Assembly: GCA_018647945.1 (NCBI GenBank)
Contig: JABGSE010000018.1
Location: 1-50,638 of the forward strand
Direction of reading: 5' to 3'
From: Flavobacteriales bacterium
Lineage (GTDB): Bacteria > Bacteroidota > Bacteroidia > Flavobacteriales > BACL11
Length of the DNA stretch: 50,638 nucleotides
How positions within the stretch are numbered: position 1 is the first letter of the stretch; every line of letters starts with the position of its first letter. The notes beneath the pieces were generated by a model. The model was not told the origin of the DNA and did no database searches. It saw only the letters and a list, made by a program, of their open reading frames with translations. Shown here piece after piece: positions 32,926-42,809 of the stretch. The position numbers were made by a program, and so were the translations under genes.

Positions 32926-34979
32926 TCTCCTATGGTTTTACGGAACTTAGCTGCAATGCTTATATCCATTTTATATGATGAATAAATATTTACATGCTCT
33001 GTTAAAGATGAAGTAGTAAAAGAAGAAATATTCACCAATTTACTTAAATTGTCATAATCCTTATTTTCAATAGTAATATTTGTAACTGAAGATGATGTTA
33101 CCATATTATTTTGGTTTGTAGTAGCTGTAATTACAGAGGAATTAATCAAAGTATCCAACACATTGTTTTCAGCATCTAACATTAGTATTATAATATTTGC
33201 TGTAAGTGGTAATCCATTTTTAATTGTAATGTATAGTTCATCTATTTCCAAATCACTATCCGTATTTAAGTTTACAGAATTGGTATCGGTAAAAGTAAGA
33301 TTGTTTGCAATAAACGAAAGTGGGATAGTAGCATCAAAAGTTGCCTTAATAGGATAATCGGGATAGATAAAATCCTGTGTTGATTGTTGTCCATCAGGAT
33401 TAAGATAAAAAGTTGCAGAATAATTTACAATATCCGGTAATATTTCCAACATATTGCTTGCGTCTAATTCAATTTTTGTGTGAGTAGGATTCATTGGAGG
33501 TTCTCCACTGCTCAGTACTGCTCTTGTAATTGTGTACTCTTTTCCTATAATATTATCTCCATATTGGTCCGTCCCCGCATTTGTTGGAGGGTTATTATTG
33601 GAAGTATTATCAGTGTTAAACTCAGAGAAAAGAAAACCAACATCTGCCCCAATAAAATTATCTACCGAAAGATTTAAAGTTGCATCTTTCAAATCCAATA
33701 TTCCATTTATAATATTGTTAAACATATTTGTTTCTTCTTGCTGATTTCCAAATTCCATGGTGTCTTGTCCCAAATAACCTTTAGCATATTCTGGCACCAA
33801 ATTAAAATGAATGTAGGAGTAAAAACTATCCGCCTGATTTAAAGTTACAAGCTCTCCAGTAGAATCGATAAAAGTATAAGCTTCAGTATAAATTGTATTG
33901 ATTGTATCTCCCCCTAAACGCCCGTCTTGCCCTGTCAGATTCAATACATATCCCTCAAAATCAAATTCGAAAGCGGTTAGGCTTGTGCTAGTCGCCTCCG
34001 GAATAATCATATCACCACTAGTAAATGCTATTCCATTTTTTGTTAAAGATGGTATATTATAAATCATCTTTCCATTTGGTAATGTACTCAATATGTATAT
34101 TGTTACTGTTCCTGATTTGATTCCTATTTCCTCTATTTGTGCAGTTCCCAAATTAAAAGAATGTTCTTTTAAATTTTCAGTTAATTGTTGTTCCGGAAAG
34201 ATAGCTGTAGATTCTGTAATCCCAATATCTGAGATGGTTACAGTTGTAATAATTGCATCCGAATAGTCTATTAATACGGGACCATTACTTGCGTTAATAT
34301 CCATATTTTCCAGTACAGCTAAAAGATTTTCATCTATTGTTTGTCCGGCAATAGAAACACTATCGGAAACAACAGTTCCTGAAGGGATTAATGGAAAAGA
34401 GAAGGTAGCAATTGTATTTTGATTTGTAGCATTAATTAATAATAAATTAACATTTGAGATGTCAGTTGGGTAGCCATTACTCAATTCAATAGTTAACATA
34501 CCTCTATACAAAGTCATTGTTTCAAAATACTCGCTCGCATCAATATTAATTGTGTCTCCATTGGCAATGCCTGGCATTGCAGGAATGCTATTGGTACTTC
34601 CATCAGGTAAAAGTATTGTTCCCAATGGTATCTCGTTAATTGCTTCTCCTATTGTTGCAGTGTCAGCAATAACTACATCAGCAAAACTTGCTGAATCTAG
34701 GGTATGTGTTTGCTCGTCAGTAATAGCATCAATTTTAATTAATGAATCAAAACTCATGTCCATTAAGTCCATTTCGAAAATTAGGGCAATCAATCCTTCT
34801 TCATTTGTTAAAGTAGTGGTGCTGTCCGAAATCATATTTTCAATACTCATTTCGGAATGTGCTATTGGGGACATCATGTTCACCTCCCATGTTGGTTTCT
34901 CCAAATCGTGCTTACACGAAAAGAAAATTATTGATGAAATAGTAAAGAGAAGAATTTTTTTAATAAAAGTAAATTTCAT
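32922..34979 (-). CDS. Large surface or periplasmic lipoprotein of unknown function
   Basis: A 685-residue protein with a lipoprotein signal peptide ending FFSC (lipid-attached Cys 22), then HDLEKPTWEVNMMSPIAHSEMSI, a start I associate with Bacteroidota outer-membrane lipoproteins. The rest is rich in S, T, N and D with many short beta-strands; no catalytic motif is apparent. It ends by overlapping the DUF5723 gene (ATGA), so the pair is probably translationally coupled and may form a complex. The ATG at 34979 is only five bases after an exact TAnnTTTG element, which would give an almost leaderless message. I do not recognise the family. Confidence 0.72.
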   Translation of the reverse strand: MKFTFIKKILLFTISSIIFFSCKHDLEKPTWEVNMMSPIAHSEMSIENMISDSTTTLTNEEGLIALIFEMDLMDMSFDSLIKIDAITDEQTHTLDSASFADVVIADTATIGEAINEIPLGTILLPDGSTNSIPAMPGIANGDTINIDASEYFETMTLYRGMLTIELSNGYPTDISNVNLLLINATNQNTIATFSFPLIPSGTVVSDSVSIAGQTIDENLLAVLENMDINASNGPVLIDYSDAIITTVTISDIGITESTAIFPEQQLTENLKEHSFNLGTAQIEEIGIKSGTVTIYILSTLPNGKMIYNIPSLTKNGIAFTSGDMIIPEATSTSLTAFEFDFEGYVLNLTGQDGRLGGDTINTIYTEAYTFIDSTGELVTLNQADSFYSYIHFNLVPEYAKGYLGQDTMEFGNQQEETNMFNNIINGILDLKDATLNLSVDNFIGADVGFLFSEFNTDNTSNNNPPTNAGTDQYGDNIIGKEYTITRAVLSSGEPPMNPTHTKIELDASNMLEILPDIVNYSATFYLNPDGQQSTQDFIYPDYPIKATFDATIPLSFIANNLTFTDTNSVNLNTDSDLEIDELYITIKNGLPLTANIIILMLDAENNVLDTLINSSVITATTNQNNMVTSSSVTNITIENKDYDNLSKLVNISSFTTSSLTEHVNIYSSYKMDISIAAKFRKTIGE

Positions 34980-34984
34980 AAAAG

Positions 34985-34992
34985 CAAATATA
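34985..34992 (-). promoter_or_regulatory. Putative -7 promoter element before the large lipoprotein gene
   Basis: The minus strand reads TATATTTG followed by C, an exact TAnnTTTG match, ending five bases before the start codon at 34979. Transcription would begin almost at the ATG. No TTTG -33 box is clear. Because rarA ends at 34994, the motif could also be chance in an AT-rich gap. Confidence 0.35.
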
Positions 34993-34993
34993 G

Positions 34994-36265
34994 TTAATAT
35001 TTATATTTTCCTTTCCAGAGTGCTTTTAACTTTTCTCTGAAAGAGTTTTCTTTTACATTTTTACCAGGATTGTAGAAGGAAGTTCCTTTCACTTGTTCAG
35101 GTAAAAACTCTTGTTCTGAATTAGGGTTATCGTGGGAGTAGATATAGTTACTTCCATATCCTAATTCTTTCATCAGTTTACTTGGAGCATTCCTAAGGTG
35201 AAGAGGAACAGATAGGTTTCCTGTTTGTTTTACACTTTCTTGTGCTTTGTTTATGGCCATATAAGAAGCATTACTTTTCGGGCTACAAGCTAAATAAATT
35301 GCTGTTTGCGATAAAATAATTCTACTTTCTGGGAAACCAATTACAGAAACAGATTGAAAGCAATTGTTTGCAATTACCAATGCGGTAGGGTTTGCGTTTC
35401 CAATATCTTCAGAAGCAGAAATAAGTAATCTTCTGGCAATAAACTTTACATCTTCTCCTCCTTCTATCATTCGGGCCAGCCAATATACTGCTCCGTTTGG
35501 ATCGTTTCCTCTTATCGATTTTATTAGGGAAGAGATAATATCGTAATGGTGTTCTCCATTTTTGTCGTAAGCGGCAATGTTTTGCTGAGACATTTCCATT
35601 ACCATTTTATCGGTAATTTCAATAGTATCTTCTTTTTGCGAACCGACTACCAATTCGAATATATTTAATAATTTTCGGGCATCACCTCCTGAAATTCTTA
35701 ATAATGCATTTGTTTCTTTCAGTGTTATCTTTTTTTCTTTTAAGTGAATATCTTCCTTTATTGCTCTATCTAACATTTCTAGAAGTTCTTCTTTTTTCAG
35801 GTGTTCCAACACATACACTTGAGAGCGGGATAGGAGGGCTGATATCACTTCAAAAGAAGGGTTTTCGGTAGTAGCTCCAATAAGGGTAATTACTCCTTTT
35901 TCTACTGCACCGAGTAAGGAATCTTGTTGAGATTTGCTAAATCGGTGTATCTCATCAATAAATAAGATTGGGATATCTTTTCCAAAAAGACCTAAGGAAC
36001 TTGCTTTTTGTATTACTTCCCGAACATCTTTTACTCCAGAGTTTACAGCACTTAGGGTGTAGAAGGGTCTATCCAATTCTTTAGCAATTAGGTTAGCTAT
36101 GGTTGTTTTACCAACTCCGGGTGGTCCCCAAAAAATAATAGACGGAATTAACTTTTGATTTAACTGTTTTGTGAGGGTTGCATTTTCTCCAATAAGATGT
36201 TTTTGTCCTATTACTTCCGATATTTTGGTGGGGCGTAACCGTTCTGCTAAGGGGATGTTTTGCAT
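34994..36265 (-). CDS. rarA: Replication-associated recombination ATPase RarA (MgsA)
   Basis: RarA is an AAA+ ATPase of the clamp-loader type that acts at stalled replication forks. The 423-residue protein has AERLRPTKISEVIGQKHLIG at the start, Walker A GPPGVGKTT (residues 47-55), Walker B ILFIDEIHRFSKSQQDSLL (about 100-118), sensor GATTENPSFEVISALLSR and the C-terminal RarA tetramer domain with YWLARMIEGGEDVKFIARR and LRNAPSKLMKELGYG. Length and motifs fit the family well. The start is the ATG at 36265. The gene is divergent from pheT with a 107-base gap, and is followed on the same strand by the lipoprotein/DUF5723 genes. Confidence 0.96.
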   Translation of the reverse strand: MQNIPLAERLRPTKISEVIGQKHLIGENATLTKQLNQKLIPSIIFWGPPGVGKTTIANLIAKELDRPFYTLSAVNSGVKDVREVIQKASSLGLFGKDIPILFIDEIHRFSKSQQDSLLGAVEKGVITLIGATTENPSFEVISALLSRSQVYVLEHLKKEELLEMLDRAIKEDIHLKEKKITLKETNALLRISGGDARKLLNIFELVVGSQKEDTIEITDKMVMEMSQQNIAAYDKNGEHHYDIISSLIKSIRGNDPNGAVYWLARMIEGGEDVKFIARRLLISASEDIGNANPTALVIANNCFQSVSVIGFPESRIILSQTAIYLACSPKSNASYMAINKAQESVKQTGNLSVPLHLRNAPSKLMKELGYGSNYIYSHDNPNSEQEFLPEQVKGTSFYNPGKNVKENSFREKLKALWKGKYKY

Positions 36266-36372
36266 GAGCTAAAAGTACACAATATTGATAAATGAAAAGA
36301 TTAATTATTAAAATTCTTAAATTCGGATATTTTGATAACAATTTATATTTTAGCAGTCATTAAAAAAGAAAG

Positions 36373-38799
36373 ATGAAGATATCACTTAATTGGTTACAAC
36401 AATATATAAAGCTGGATTTAGAAGTGAATAAAATTTCGGAATACCTAACCGATACCGGATTGGAAGTAGAGGGTGTAGAGGAAATAGAAAGTATAAAGGG
36501 AGGTCTGAAAGGAATTATAATAGGAGAAGTATTAAGCTGTGAGCAACACCCTAATGCCGATAGATTGAAAGTAACTACCGTAAATATTGGAGAATCGGTA
36601 TTGGATATTGTTTGTGGAGCTCCAAATGTTAAAGCAGGCCAGAAAGTTCCTGTAGCTACTGTTGGATCTATTCTTTATGATGGAGACGAATCTTTTAAGA
36701 TTAAGAAAAGTAAAATAAGAGGTGAAGTTTCAGAAGGTATGATTTGTGGGGAAGATGAGTTAGGTCTTGGAAATGTGACAGATGGAATAATGGTGTTAGA
36801 TGATAATGTAAAAGTAGGAACTTTAGCTTCTGAATATTTTAAAGTAGAAAATGACACTATTTTTGAAATTGGATTAACCCCTAATCGTTCGGACGCAATG
36901 GGACATTTTGGGGTAGCTAGAGATTTGAAAACTGTATTGAATCATAATGGTTCAAAGTTAGAGATGTGTTTGCCTACTGTAAAAAACTTTAAAGTAGATA
37001 ATACTAATTTATCTATTTCGGTAGAAGTAGAAAACTCCCAACTTTGCCCAAGGTATTCTGGAGTTTCTATTAGTGGAGTGAAGATTGAGAAATCTCCTGA
37101 ATGGTTAGAAAACAGATTAAAATCTTTAGGGATAGAACCCAAAAATAATATAGTAGATATTACTAATTTCGTATTACACGAAACAGGACAACCCCTACAT
37201 GCTTTTGATACTGAAAAGATAAAAGGAAATAAGGTGGTAGTAAAAACCCTAAACAAAAAAACCAAATTCACTACTTTAGATGAAGTAGAAAGAGATCTTT
37301 CTGCTGAGGATTTGATGATTTGTAATGATAAGGAAGCAATGTGTTTGGCAGGAGTTTTTGGAGGATTAAATTCTGGAATTTCTGATAATACCACTTCTAT
37401 ATTTTTGGAGAGCGCTTATTTTAATCCTGTTTCTGTTCGTAAAACTGCAAAACGACATACTTTAAGTACCGATTCTTCTTTCCGATTTGAAAGAGGTTGC
37501 GACCCTAACATGACTATATACGCACTGAAAAGAGCTGCTCTATTAATAAAAGAAATTGCAGGTGGTGAAATATCTTCTGAAATAGTAGATATATATCCTA
37601 AGGAAATACAACATTTTGAAGTAGAATTAAACTACCAAAAATTAGATAGTTTGATAGGGGAGAAGGTAGAAAGAGAAGCCGTGAAATCGATACTAACAGA
37701 TTTGGAAATAGAAGTGGTTTCGGAAACAGAAAACGGACTTTCTTTAAGAGTGCCTCCCTTTAGATCAGATGTACAAAGAGAGGTGGATGTAATTGAAGAA
37801 ATACTAAGAATTTACGGATTTAATACCATAAGCATTCCCACAAAATTAAATACTTCTATTTCTTACTCTAAAGATGTACACCCTGAAACGATACGAAATA
37901 TTGTGTCTGACTTGTTGAGTAGTAATGGTTTTTCGGAAATAATGAATAACTCCTTAACAAAAGAGAGTTATACTCCACTTATCTCAGAATTAGAAGTAGA
38001 ACAAAATGTGCAACTATTAAACCCTTTAAGTCAGGATTTGAATGTAATGAGACAAACTCTTTTATTTTCTGGATTAGAAAATGTTTCTTATAACATAAAC
38101 AGAAAAAACCAAGATTTAAAGTTATACGAATTTGGAAAAACATACCATAAAGTAGAGGAGGGGAATCTAGAAAAACAACATTTAATGTTACTTTTAACTG
38201 GTAAGCTTAATTCTGAAAATTGGAACAGTAATAAAGATAAAACAGACTTTTTTGTGCTAAAAGAAAAGGTAGAACATGTTTTGTTCCGTTTGGGAATTAG
38301 TAAAATAAAATCGGAAGAGATTTTTACTCATGGTTTTTCGGAAGGATTGATGTATAAACACAAGAAAAATAGATTGGTTTGTTTCGGAAAAGTAGATGCC
38401 AAAATTTGTAAGAGTTTTGGAGTGAAAAAAGAGGTGTATTATGCCGATTTTAATTGGGATTTGGTACTGAACTTAGTTCTGAATACCAAAATTAAATATT
38501 CTGAAGTATCTAAATTCCCTTCTGTAAAAAGAGATTTATCGTTATTGATTGATAAGAAAGTTACTTTTAAAGAATTACTTTCTATTGCGAAAGATACAGA
38601 AAAGAATATACTGAAATCGGTAAATTTGTTTGATGTGTATGAAGGAGATAAACTTCCGAAAGGGAAAAAATCGTATGCATTGAGTTTTATATTGGAAGAC
38701 AAAACTAAAACCCTAACCGATAAATACATTGAAAAAGTAATGGGCAAACTAATTAGTTCGTACGAAAGTAAAGTAGGAGCTGAGGTGAGAAGTAAGTAA
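36373..38799 (+). CDS. pheT: Phenylalanyl-tRNA synthetase beta subunit
   Basis: PheT with PheS charges tRNA-Phe; the beta chain holds the tRNA-binding and editing parts. The 808-residue protein starts MKISLNWLQQYIKLDLEVNK and has the EMAP/tRNA-binding domain (IIIGEVLSCEQHPNADRLKV near residues 48-67), the B3/B4 editing region (NFVLHETGQPLHAFD), the B5 region, the core with STDSSFRFERGCDPN, and the ferredoxin-fold anticodon domain at the end (VKRDLSLLIDKKVTFKELL to LGAEVRSK-like ending). It is complete. pheS is not in the window. The upstream gap contains TATATTTT, one base off the -7 consensus, about 20 bases before the start. Confidence 0.96.
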   Translation: MKISLNWLQQYIKLDLEVNKISEYLTDTGLEVEGVEEIESIKGGLKGIIIGEVLSCEQHPNADRLKVTTVNIGESVLDIVCGAPNVKAGQKVPVATVGSILYDGDESFKIKKSKIRGEVSEGMICGEDELGLGNVTDGIMVLDDNVKVGTLASEYFKVENDTIFEIGLTPNRSDAMGHFGVARDLKTVLNHNGSKLEMCLPTVKNFKVDNTNLSISVEVENSQLCPRYSGVSISGVKIEKSPEWLENRLKSLGIEPKNNIVDITNFVLHETGQPLHAFDTEKIKGNKVVVKTLNKKTKFTTLDEVERDLSAEDLMICNDKEAMCLAGVFGGLNSGISDNTTSIFLESAYFNPVSVRKTAKRHTLSTDSSFRFERGCDPNMTIYALKRAALLIKEIAGGEISSEIVDIYPKEIQHFEVELNYQKLDSLIGEKVEREAVKSILTDLEIEVVSETENGLSLRVPPFRSDVQREVDVIEEILRIYGFNTISIPTKLNTSISYSKDVHPETIRNIVSDLLSSNGFSEIMNNSLTKESYTPLISELEVEQNVQLLNPLSQDLNVMRQTLLFSGLENVSYNINRKNQDLKLYEFGKTYHKVEEGNLEKQHLMLLLTGKLNSENWNSNKDKTDFFVLKEKVEHVLFRLGISKIKSEEIFTHGFSEGLMYKHKKNRLVCFGKVDAKICKSFGVKKEVYYADFNWDLVLNLVLNTKIKYSEVSKFPSVKRDLSLLIDKKVTFKELLSIAKDTEKNILKSVNLFDVYEGDKLPKGKKSYALSFILEDKTKTLTDKYIEKVMGKLISSYESKVGAEVRSK

Positions 38800-38836
38800 T
38801 AAAATAAGAAGGTTTTTCACCCCCTTTTATTTTATT
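38798..38836. terminator. AT-rich hairpin between convergent pheT and TonB-type gene
   Basis: Bases 38798-38812 and 38823-38836 are complementary (AATAAAATAAGAAGG against CCTTTTATTTTATT) with one bulged G and a 10-base loop. It covers the stop codons of both convergent genes, so it could end transcription in both directions. The stem is mostly A-T and so weak. Confidence 0.45.
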
Positions 38837-41300
38837 GTTCTCCAGATTGTTCCTGCTGAATGTCGTCATTTTTAATCTTAGTGTTTCCACTTTTCGATTT
38901 AAAGTTTAGTTTTCCAAATGTGTATTTGAAACTAATTCCGAAAGAACGGAATGGCATAGACCTATTACTATATTGAGAGAAATTATCTCCAACTAAGTCA
39001 GATGAAAAATCTTTGTTCTTTTTAAATGGATCTATAATTCGGAACCCCAATGAACCTCTTTTGTTTTTGAATGTTTTCTTTATTCCAAAACTCATCATGG
39101 AAAAAGTAGTTGTACTCCCTTGTATTGTTTGTGAAGGGGACATAAAAAACCCAAATGCTTCTGCTTTCCAATTGTTTCCTAAATCATAATTTCCTCCCAT
39201 ATGATAGTTGTATAAAATAACGGATGGACTCCATTCATTATTGAAAAAGGCAGTATCCTTTGCTTTATAAGAATACAGGTTGATTGAACCTCTTATACTC
39301 AATTTTTTAATTCTGATAGAACCAAAATAAGAAGCTCCAATTTGCTTGCTTTCCCCAATGTTTTTGTAAGTAGACATTGAAGTGTCTCCAGAAATCTCAA
39401 GGAATGATTCTATTACATCTGTAGAATGTTTGTAGTACAATTGGTAACTCCCTTGTGTTACTTTTCCAAAACTATTAAATCCTAATTCTAATTGTTCAGT
39501 AATTGTTGGTTTTAAGTTGGGATTTCCAATGGTAATATTCCTATTATCCAATCTGTTTTCATTTGGATTGATGTGACGAACACTTGGCCGACTTATCCTT
39601 TGACTAAAACTAAGTTTTAGGGATTGTATTGGACTAAATGATTTAGAAAAAACTACATTTGGTAAAAAGTTATTGTAGGATTTTTCAAACTCTGGAGTTT
39701 GATTAGATTTCCAATTTCCACTTACATTTGTAAGTTCGTGTCGTAAGCCTGCTTTTAGTCCTAAACCATAAGGTAAATTAAATTCTGTAGAAAGATAAGA
39801 AGAGGCAACTTTTTGATTGTAATCAAACTGCTCCGAACTAGTAAAACTTCCCTGATTTGAATAAACAATCTCTCTATCTCTGTTTATTATTTTTCCTCCA
39901 ACTTCTAATTTATTACTTCCAAAAGGATGTGTATAATCTATTTGTATTGTTTCTTCAATTACTTTTTCATCATTCTGGTTGTACAAATTTCTTCCGTCTT
40001 CATTAATATCAGTGTTCCCATCATTTATATCTCCTCCAATTTGGAAAGCAAAACTCAACTCTCTATCTTCATTATTAGCAAACTTTTTAGTGTAATCGGT
40101 AGTCCATTCCATATTAAGGGTTCGGTCGGTTTTATCTACAATATTTATTCTGTCGTATGAAAGAGAATCGTTTTCCCTATTGGTGTATTTAATTGAATCA
40201 GTACTTATAAAAGGATTTGTTCTGCCTCCAAATCGTAAAGATGAATTAATAGAATTGTAATGATTTATATCGTAAAAAGCACTTACAGAACCTCTGTAAC
40301 CATTGTAATAATTCTCTGAAGTCCCGTACTGTTCTAATGTATTTATGATGGTACTGTCCTCATTCCAATCGTGTCTTGTGTAACTATTTGTTCCGATTCT
40401 TCCAGGCCAAGTATAATGCATCCCTGCTCTGGCAGAAAGTCCAAACTTTCCTTTTCCAATACTTAAATTCAGTCCATCTCTATTCACTTTAGTTCCTATA
40501 GAACCATTTAAAGTTGCTTTATATCCATCAATAATTGTTTTTTTAGTAATGATGTTTACAATTCCTGCATCTCCTTCACCATCATATTTTGCTCCGGGAC
40601 TGGTAATCACTTCCACACTTTTTATTTGGTCAGCGGGAATCATTTGAAGAGCAGTTGCAACATCAGAAGAAAAGAAAGAAGACGCTTTTCCATTTACCAA
40701 AAATTTGATGTTTCTGGATCCTCTCAAACTTATATTTCCATCCAAATCTACAGATAAGAGTGGAGCTTTTCTTAAAACATCCGTTGCGTCATCTTCCGAA
40801 TCGTTTAAGTCATTTTCGGCATTATAAATTATTTTATCAATCCTGTTTTCGTAAATTGCTTTTTCTTCTTTTATTTCTATTTCTGAAATTTGTTTGGAAG
40901 ACGCTTCTAATATTATTTTTTTAAATTTGTAGTTAGGTTTTTTATTGGATGTTTCAAATTCTATTTCTTTGGTTTTGTATCCAATAAAACTAATACTTAA
41001 TTTGTATTTTCCTACTTCAATTTCCTTAAATGAAAACTTCCCATTTTTGTCAGAAATTGTTCCTTCCAAAGTTTTATTTTGATCAATACTAGAAATAGTA
41101 ATATTAGTGTATTCTACATATTCGTTGGTTTTTTGGTCAATTATTCTGCCAGAAATAGTTCCTTTTAGTATTGTTTTTGGAGCCTCTGACCATGTAGCTC
41201 CAGAGGTTGCGTTTACTTTTTCTTTTTTAGTGTTGTTTTTTTCTTGTCCAAAAATTAAGACAGGAGCTATTATTAAAATAGCGAATATTATTTTTTTCAT
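38832..41300 (-). CDS. TonB-dependent receptor-like outer-membrane barrel (OMP_b-brl_3 type)
   Basis: An 822-residue outer-membrane protein with signal peptide MKKIIFAILIIAPVLIFGQ, a carboxypeptidase-D-like domain (GTISGRIIDQKTNEYVEYTN to KYKLSISFIGYKTKEIEF, about residues 47-115), a plug domain (DATDVLRKAPLLSVDLDG, VEVITSPGAKYDGEGDAGIV, about 165-255) and a long barrel with many aromatic strand ends such as LSFSQRISRPSVRHINPNENR. This is the Bacteroidota group of TonB-receptor-like proteins whose substrate is mostly unknown; no N-terminal TonB box stands out and no SusD gene is adjacent. It begins directly after the stop of the 471-residue gene on the same strand. Confidence 0.88.
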   Translation of the reverse strand: MKKIIFAILIIAPVLIFGQEKNNTKKEKVNATSGATWSEAPKTILKGTISGRIIDQKTNEYVEYTNITISSIDQNKTLEGTISDKNGKFSFKEIEVGKYKLSISFIGYKTKEIEFETSNKKPNYKFKKIILEASSKQISEIEIKEEKAIYENRIDKIIYNAENDLNDSEDDATDVLRKAPLLSVDLDGNISLRGSRNIKFLVNGKASSFFSSDVATALQMIPADQIKSVEVITSPGAKYDGEGDAGIVNIITKKTIIDGYKATLNGSIGTKVNRDGLNLSIGKGKFGLSARAGMHYTWPGRIGTNSYTRHDWNEDSTIINTLEQYGTSENYYNGYRGSVSAFYDINHYNSINSSLRFGGRTNPFISTDSIKYTNRENDSLSYDRINIVDKTDRTLNMEWTTDYTKKFANNEDRELSFAFQIGGDINDGNTDINEDGRNLYNQNDEKVIEETIQIDYTHPFGSNKLEVGGKIINRDREIVYSNQGSFTSSEQFDYNQKVASSYLSTEFNLPYGLGLKAGLRHELTNVSGNWKSNQTPEFEKSYNNFLPNVVFSKSFSPIQSLKLSFSQRISRPSVRHINPNENRLDNRNITIGNPNLKPTITEQLELGFNSFGKVTQGSYQLYYKHSTDVIESFLEISGDTSMSTYKNIGESKQIGASYFGSIRIKKLSIRGSINLYSYKAKDTAFFNNEWSPSVILYNYHMGGNYDLGNNWKAEAFGFFMSPSQTIQGSTTTFSMMSFGIKKTFKNKRGSLGFRIIDPFKKNKDFSSDLVGDNFSQYSNRSMPFRSFGISFKYTFGKLNFKSKSGNTKIKNDDIQQEQSGEQ

Positions 41301-42716
41301 TTAATTAATTTCACAATTATAGCCAAATAGGCACTTTTCTTTTATTATTTCATCAACCCCTTCAGGTACCATGTCTTCCCATTCCCCTTGTTTATTATCT
41401 TTCAGAAGTTGCAAAACCTTTCTAGAAAATATACCTAAAACATCTTTATTATAGTCTAAATCTTCCACTCTCTTATTGCTGTACAAGTATTCGTACAATG
41501 CTTTAACTCTAGGATGTATTGGGATATTATCCGAGTTTAAGAATTCAGAATTGTCAGAAGGTTTAAAAGGATATAAATATATTTTTATATCTCTTGTAAA
41601 AATAATACCAAAGGCTTCCATTATTCCTCCATTCAGATTTCTGTAATATTTTTCTTCAAACATTTCAATTAGGTTATCTACACCAATAATTAATCCCATT
41701 CTGGCAGAAGAAAATTGAGAAAGATATTCAATTACCTTATAATACTTCCTAAAGTTTGAAATCATCACAGTATATCCTAATGAACATAAAATATCTACTC
41801 TATCTAAAAAGTCTTGCTCATCTACCTCTCCATCTGCTTTTAGGTTACTCAGTGTTATTTCGAAAATAACTTGAATATTATCTTTATCTACTTTAGGGTT
41901 GTCAGTAAATTTTTTAAGTCCATTTTCTAACATGTCAATATTTACTTTTGTAACCGGACGGAAACTACCTCTTATTGTAAGGATATTTTTTTTGTAAACA
42001 ATATCGGACGGTTGGTGATTTACACCATCAGGAGTAAAAATGACACTATCGGTCATCCCTTCTTTCACAAGAGTTAAACTTAGTAAACGATTATCAACAT
42101 CTTTAAAATCAGGACCTCTAAACTTTACCATATCAATATCTAAACTACTTCTTGAAAGGTTTTCGTAAAGTTTATTTAGAATTTCTTTTGGTTTATTGTT
42201 ATAGAAGCAAGCATGTAATAAATTTGTACCTAATATTCCAATAGTCCTTTTTTGTAAAGGAGAGTCTTGATCATGCAAATTAACATGAATAATAACATCA
42301 TTTGGTTTTTCATTTGCATCCCTTTGAAACCGTACTCCAATCCATCCATGACCTTTTATAGATTTATCGTAATTTACAGTGGCAATAGTATCGGCAAAAG
42401 TGAAATATTTTCTTTTTGGAAAATCAGTTCTATTCAATCTTTCTTCTAATAAATCATATTCATGATCCAACATGTTTTCCAAACGAGATTCGCAAACATA
42501 TCTGCTATCTTCTTCTTTACCGTATATAGCATCAGAAAAAGCTTTATCGTAAGCCGACATAGTTTTTGCAATAGTTCCAGAAGCAGATCCAGCTCTGAAG
42601 AACTCGCGAGCTACTTCCTGCCCAGCACCAATTTCTACCATGGAACCGTATATGTTGTTGTCAAGATTTATTTGTCGGGCTTTTTGTTTTGGGGATAGAA
42701 CTACTTTTTCTTCCAT
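41301..42716 (-). CDS. Conserved 471-residue protein, often labelled nicotinate-nucleotide adenylyltransferase
   Basis: A soluble protein starting MEEKVVLSPKQKARQINLD and carrying EIGAGQEVAREFFRAGSASG with TIAKTMSAYDKAFSDAIYG, blocks I recall from a family found in Bacteroidota and cyanobacteria. Public labels call it nicotinate-nucleotide adenylyltransferase or even TonB receptor, but the nucleotidyltransferase motif GxFxPxHxGH is absent here, so I assign no function. Other visible blocks are KGHGWIGVRFQ and NLHDQDSPLQKRTIGILGTNLLHA. The start ATG at 42716 is preceded by an exact TAnnTTTG element at 42740-42747. The gene abuts the TonB-type gene, whose label it may have inherited in databases. 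Confidence 0.75.
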   Translation of the reverse strand: MEEKVVLSPKQKARQINLDNNIYGSMVEIGAGQEVAREFFRAGSASGTIAKTMSAYDKAFSDAIYGKEEDSRYVCESRLENMLDHEYDLLEERLNRTDFPKRKYFTFADTIATVNYDKSIKGHGWIGVRFQRDANEKPNDVIIHVNLHDQDSPLQKRTIGILGTNLLHACFYNNKPKEILNKLYENLSRSSLDIDMVKFRGPDFKDVDNRLLSLTLVKEGMTDSVIFTPDGVNHQPSDIVYKKNILTIRGSFRPVTKVNIDMLENGLKKFTDNPKVDKDNIQVIFEITLSNLKADGEVDEQDFLDRVDILCSLGYTVMISNFRKYYKVIEYLSQFSSARMGLIIGVDNLIEMFEEKYYRNLNGGIMEAFGIIFTRDIKIYLYPFKPSDNSEFLNSDNIPIHPRVKALYEYLYSNKRVEDLDYNKDVLGIFSRKVLQLLKDNKQGEWEDMVPEGVDEIIKEKCLFGYNCEIN

Positions 42717-42739
42717 AAAAATTTTTAATTTCTAGGGGA

Positions 42740-42747
42740 CAAATTTA
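42740..42747 (-). promoter_or_regulatory. Putative -7 promoter element for the 471-residue gene
   Basis: The minus strand reads TAAATTTG, an exact TAnnTTTG match, 23 bases before the start at 42716, giving a leader of about 18 bases. No CAAA (TTTG on the minus strand) is visible 19-21 bases further upstream. Confidence 0.4.
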
Positions 42748-42809
42748 ATGACTTATTTTCATTTGAATGCTAATTAATGTATATTTTTACATATTCAAAA
42801 AAAAGATAA

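Noticed and set aside
34552-35040. 162-codon forward frame opposite the large lipoprotein
   Set aside because: Antisense shadow crossing the lipoprotein start and rarA end; low-complexity I/S/V composition.
41301-42716. Annotation as nicotinate-nucleotide adenylyltransferase
   Set aside because: No GxFxPxHxGH or ISSTxxR motif is present, so the enzyme name cannot be supported from sequence.
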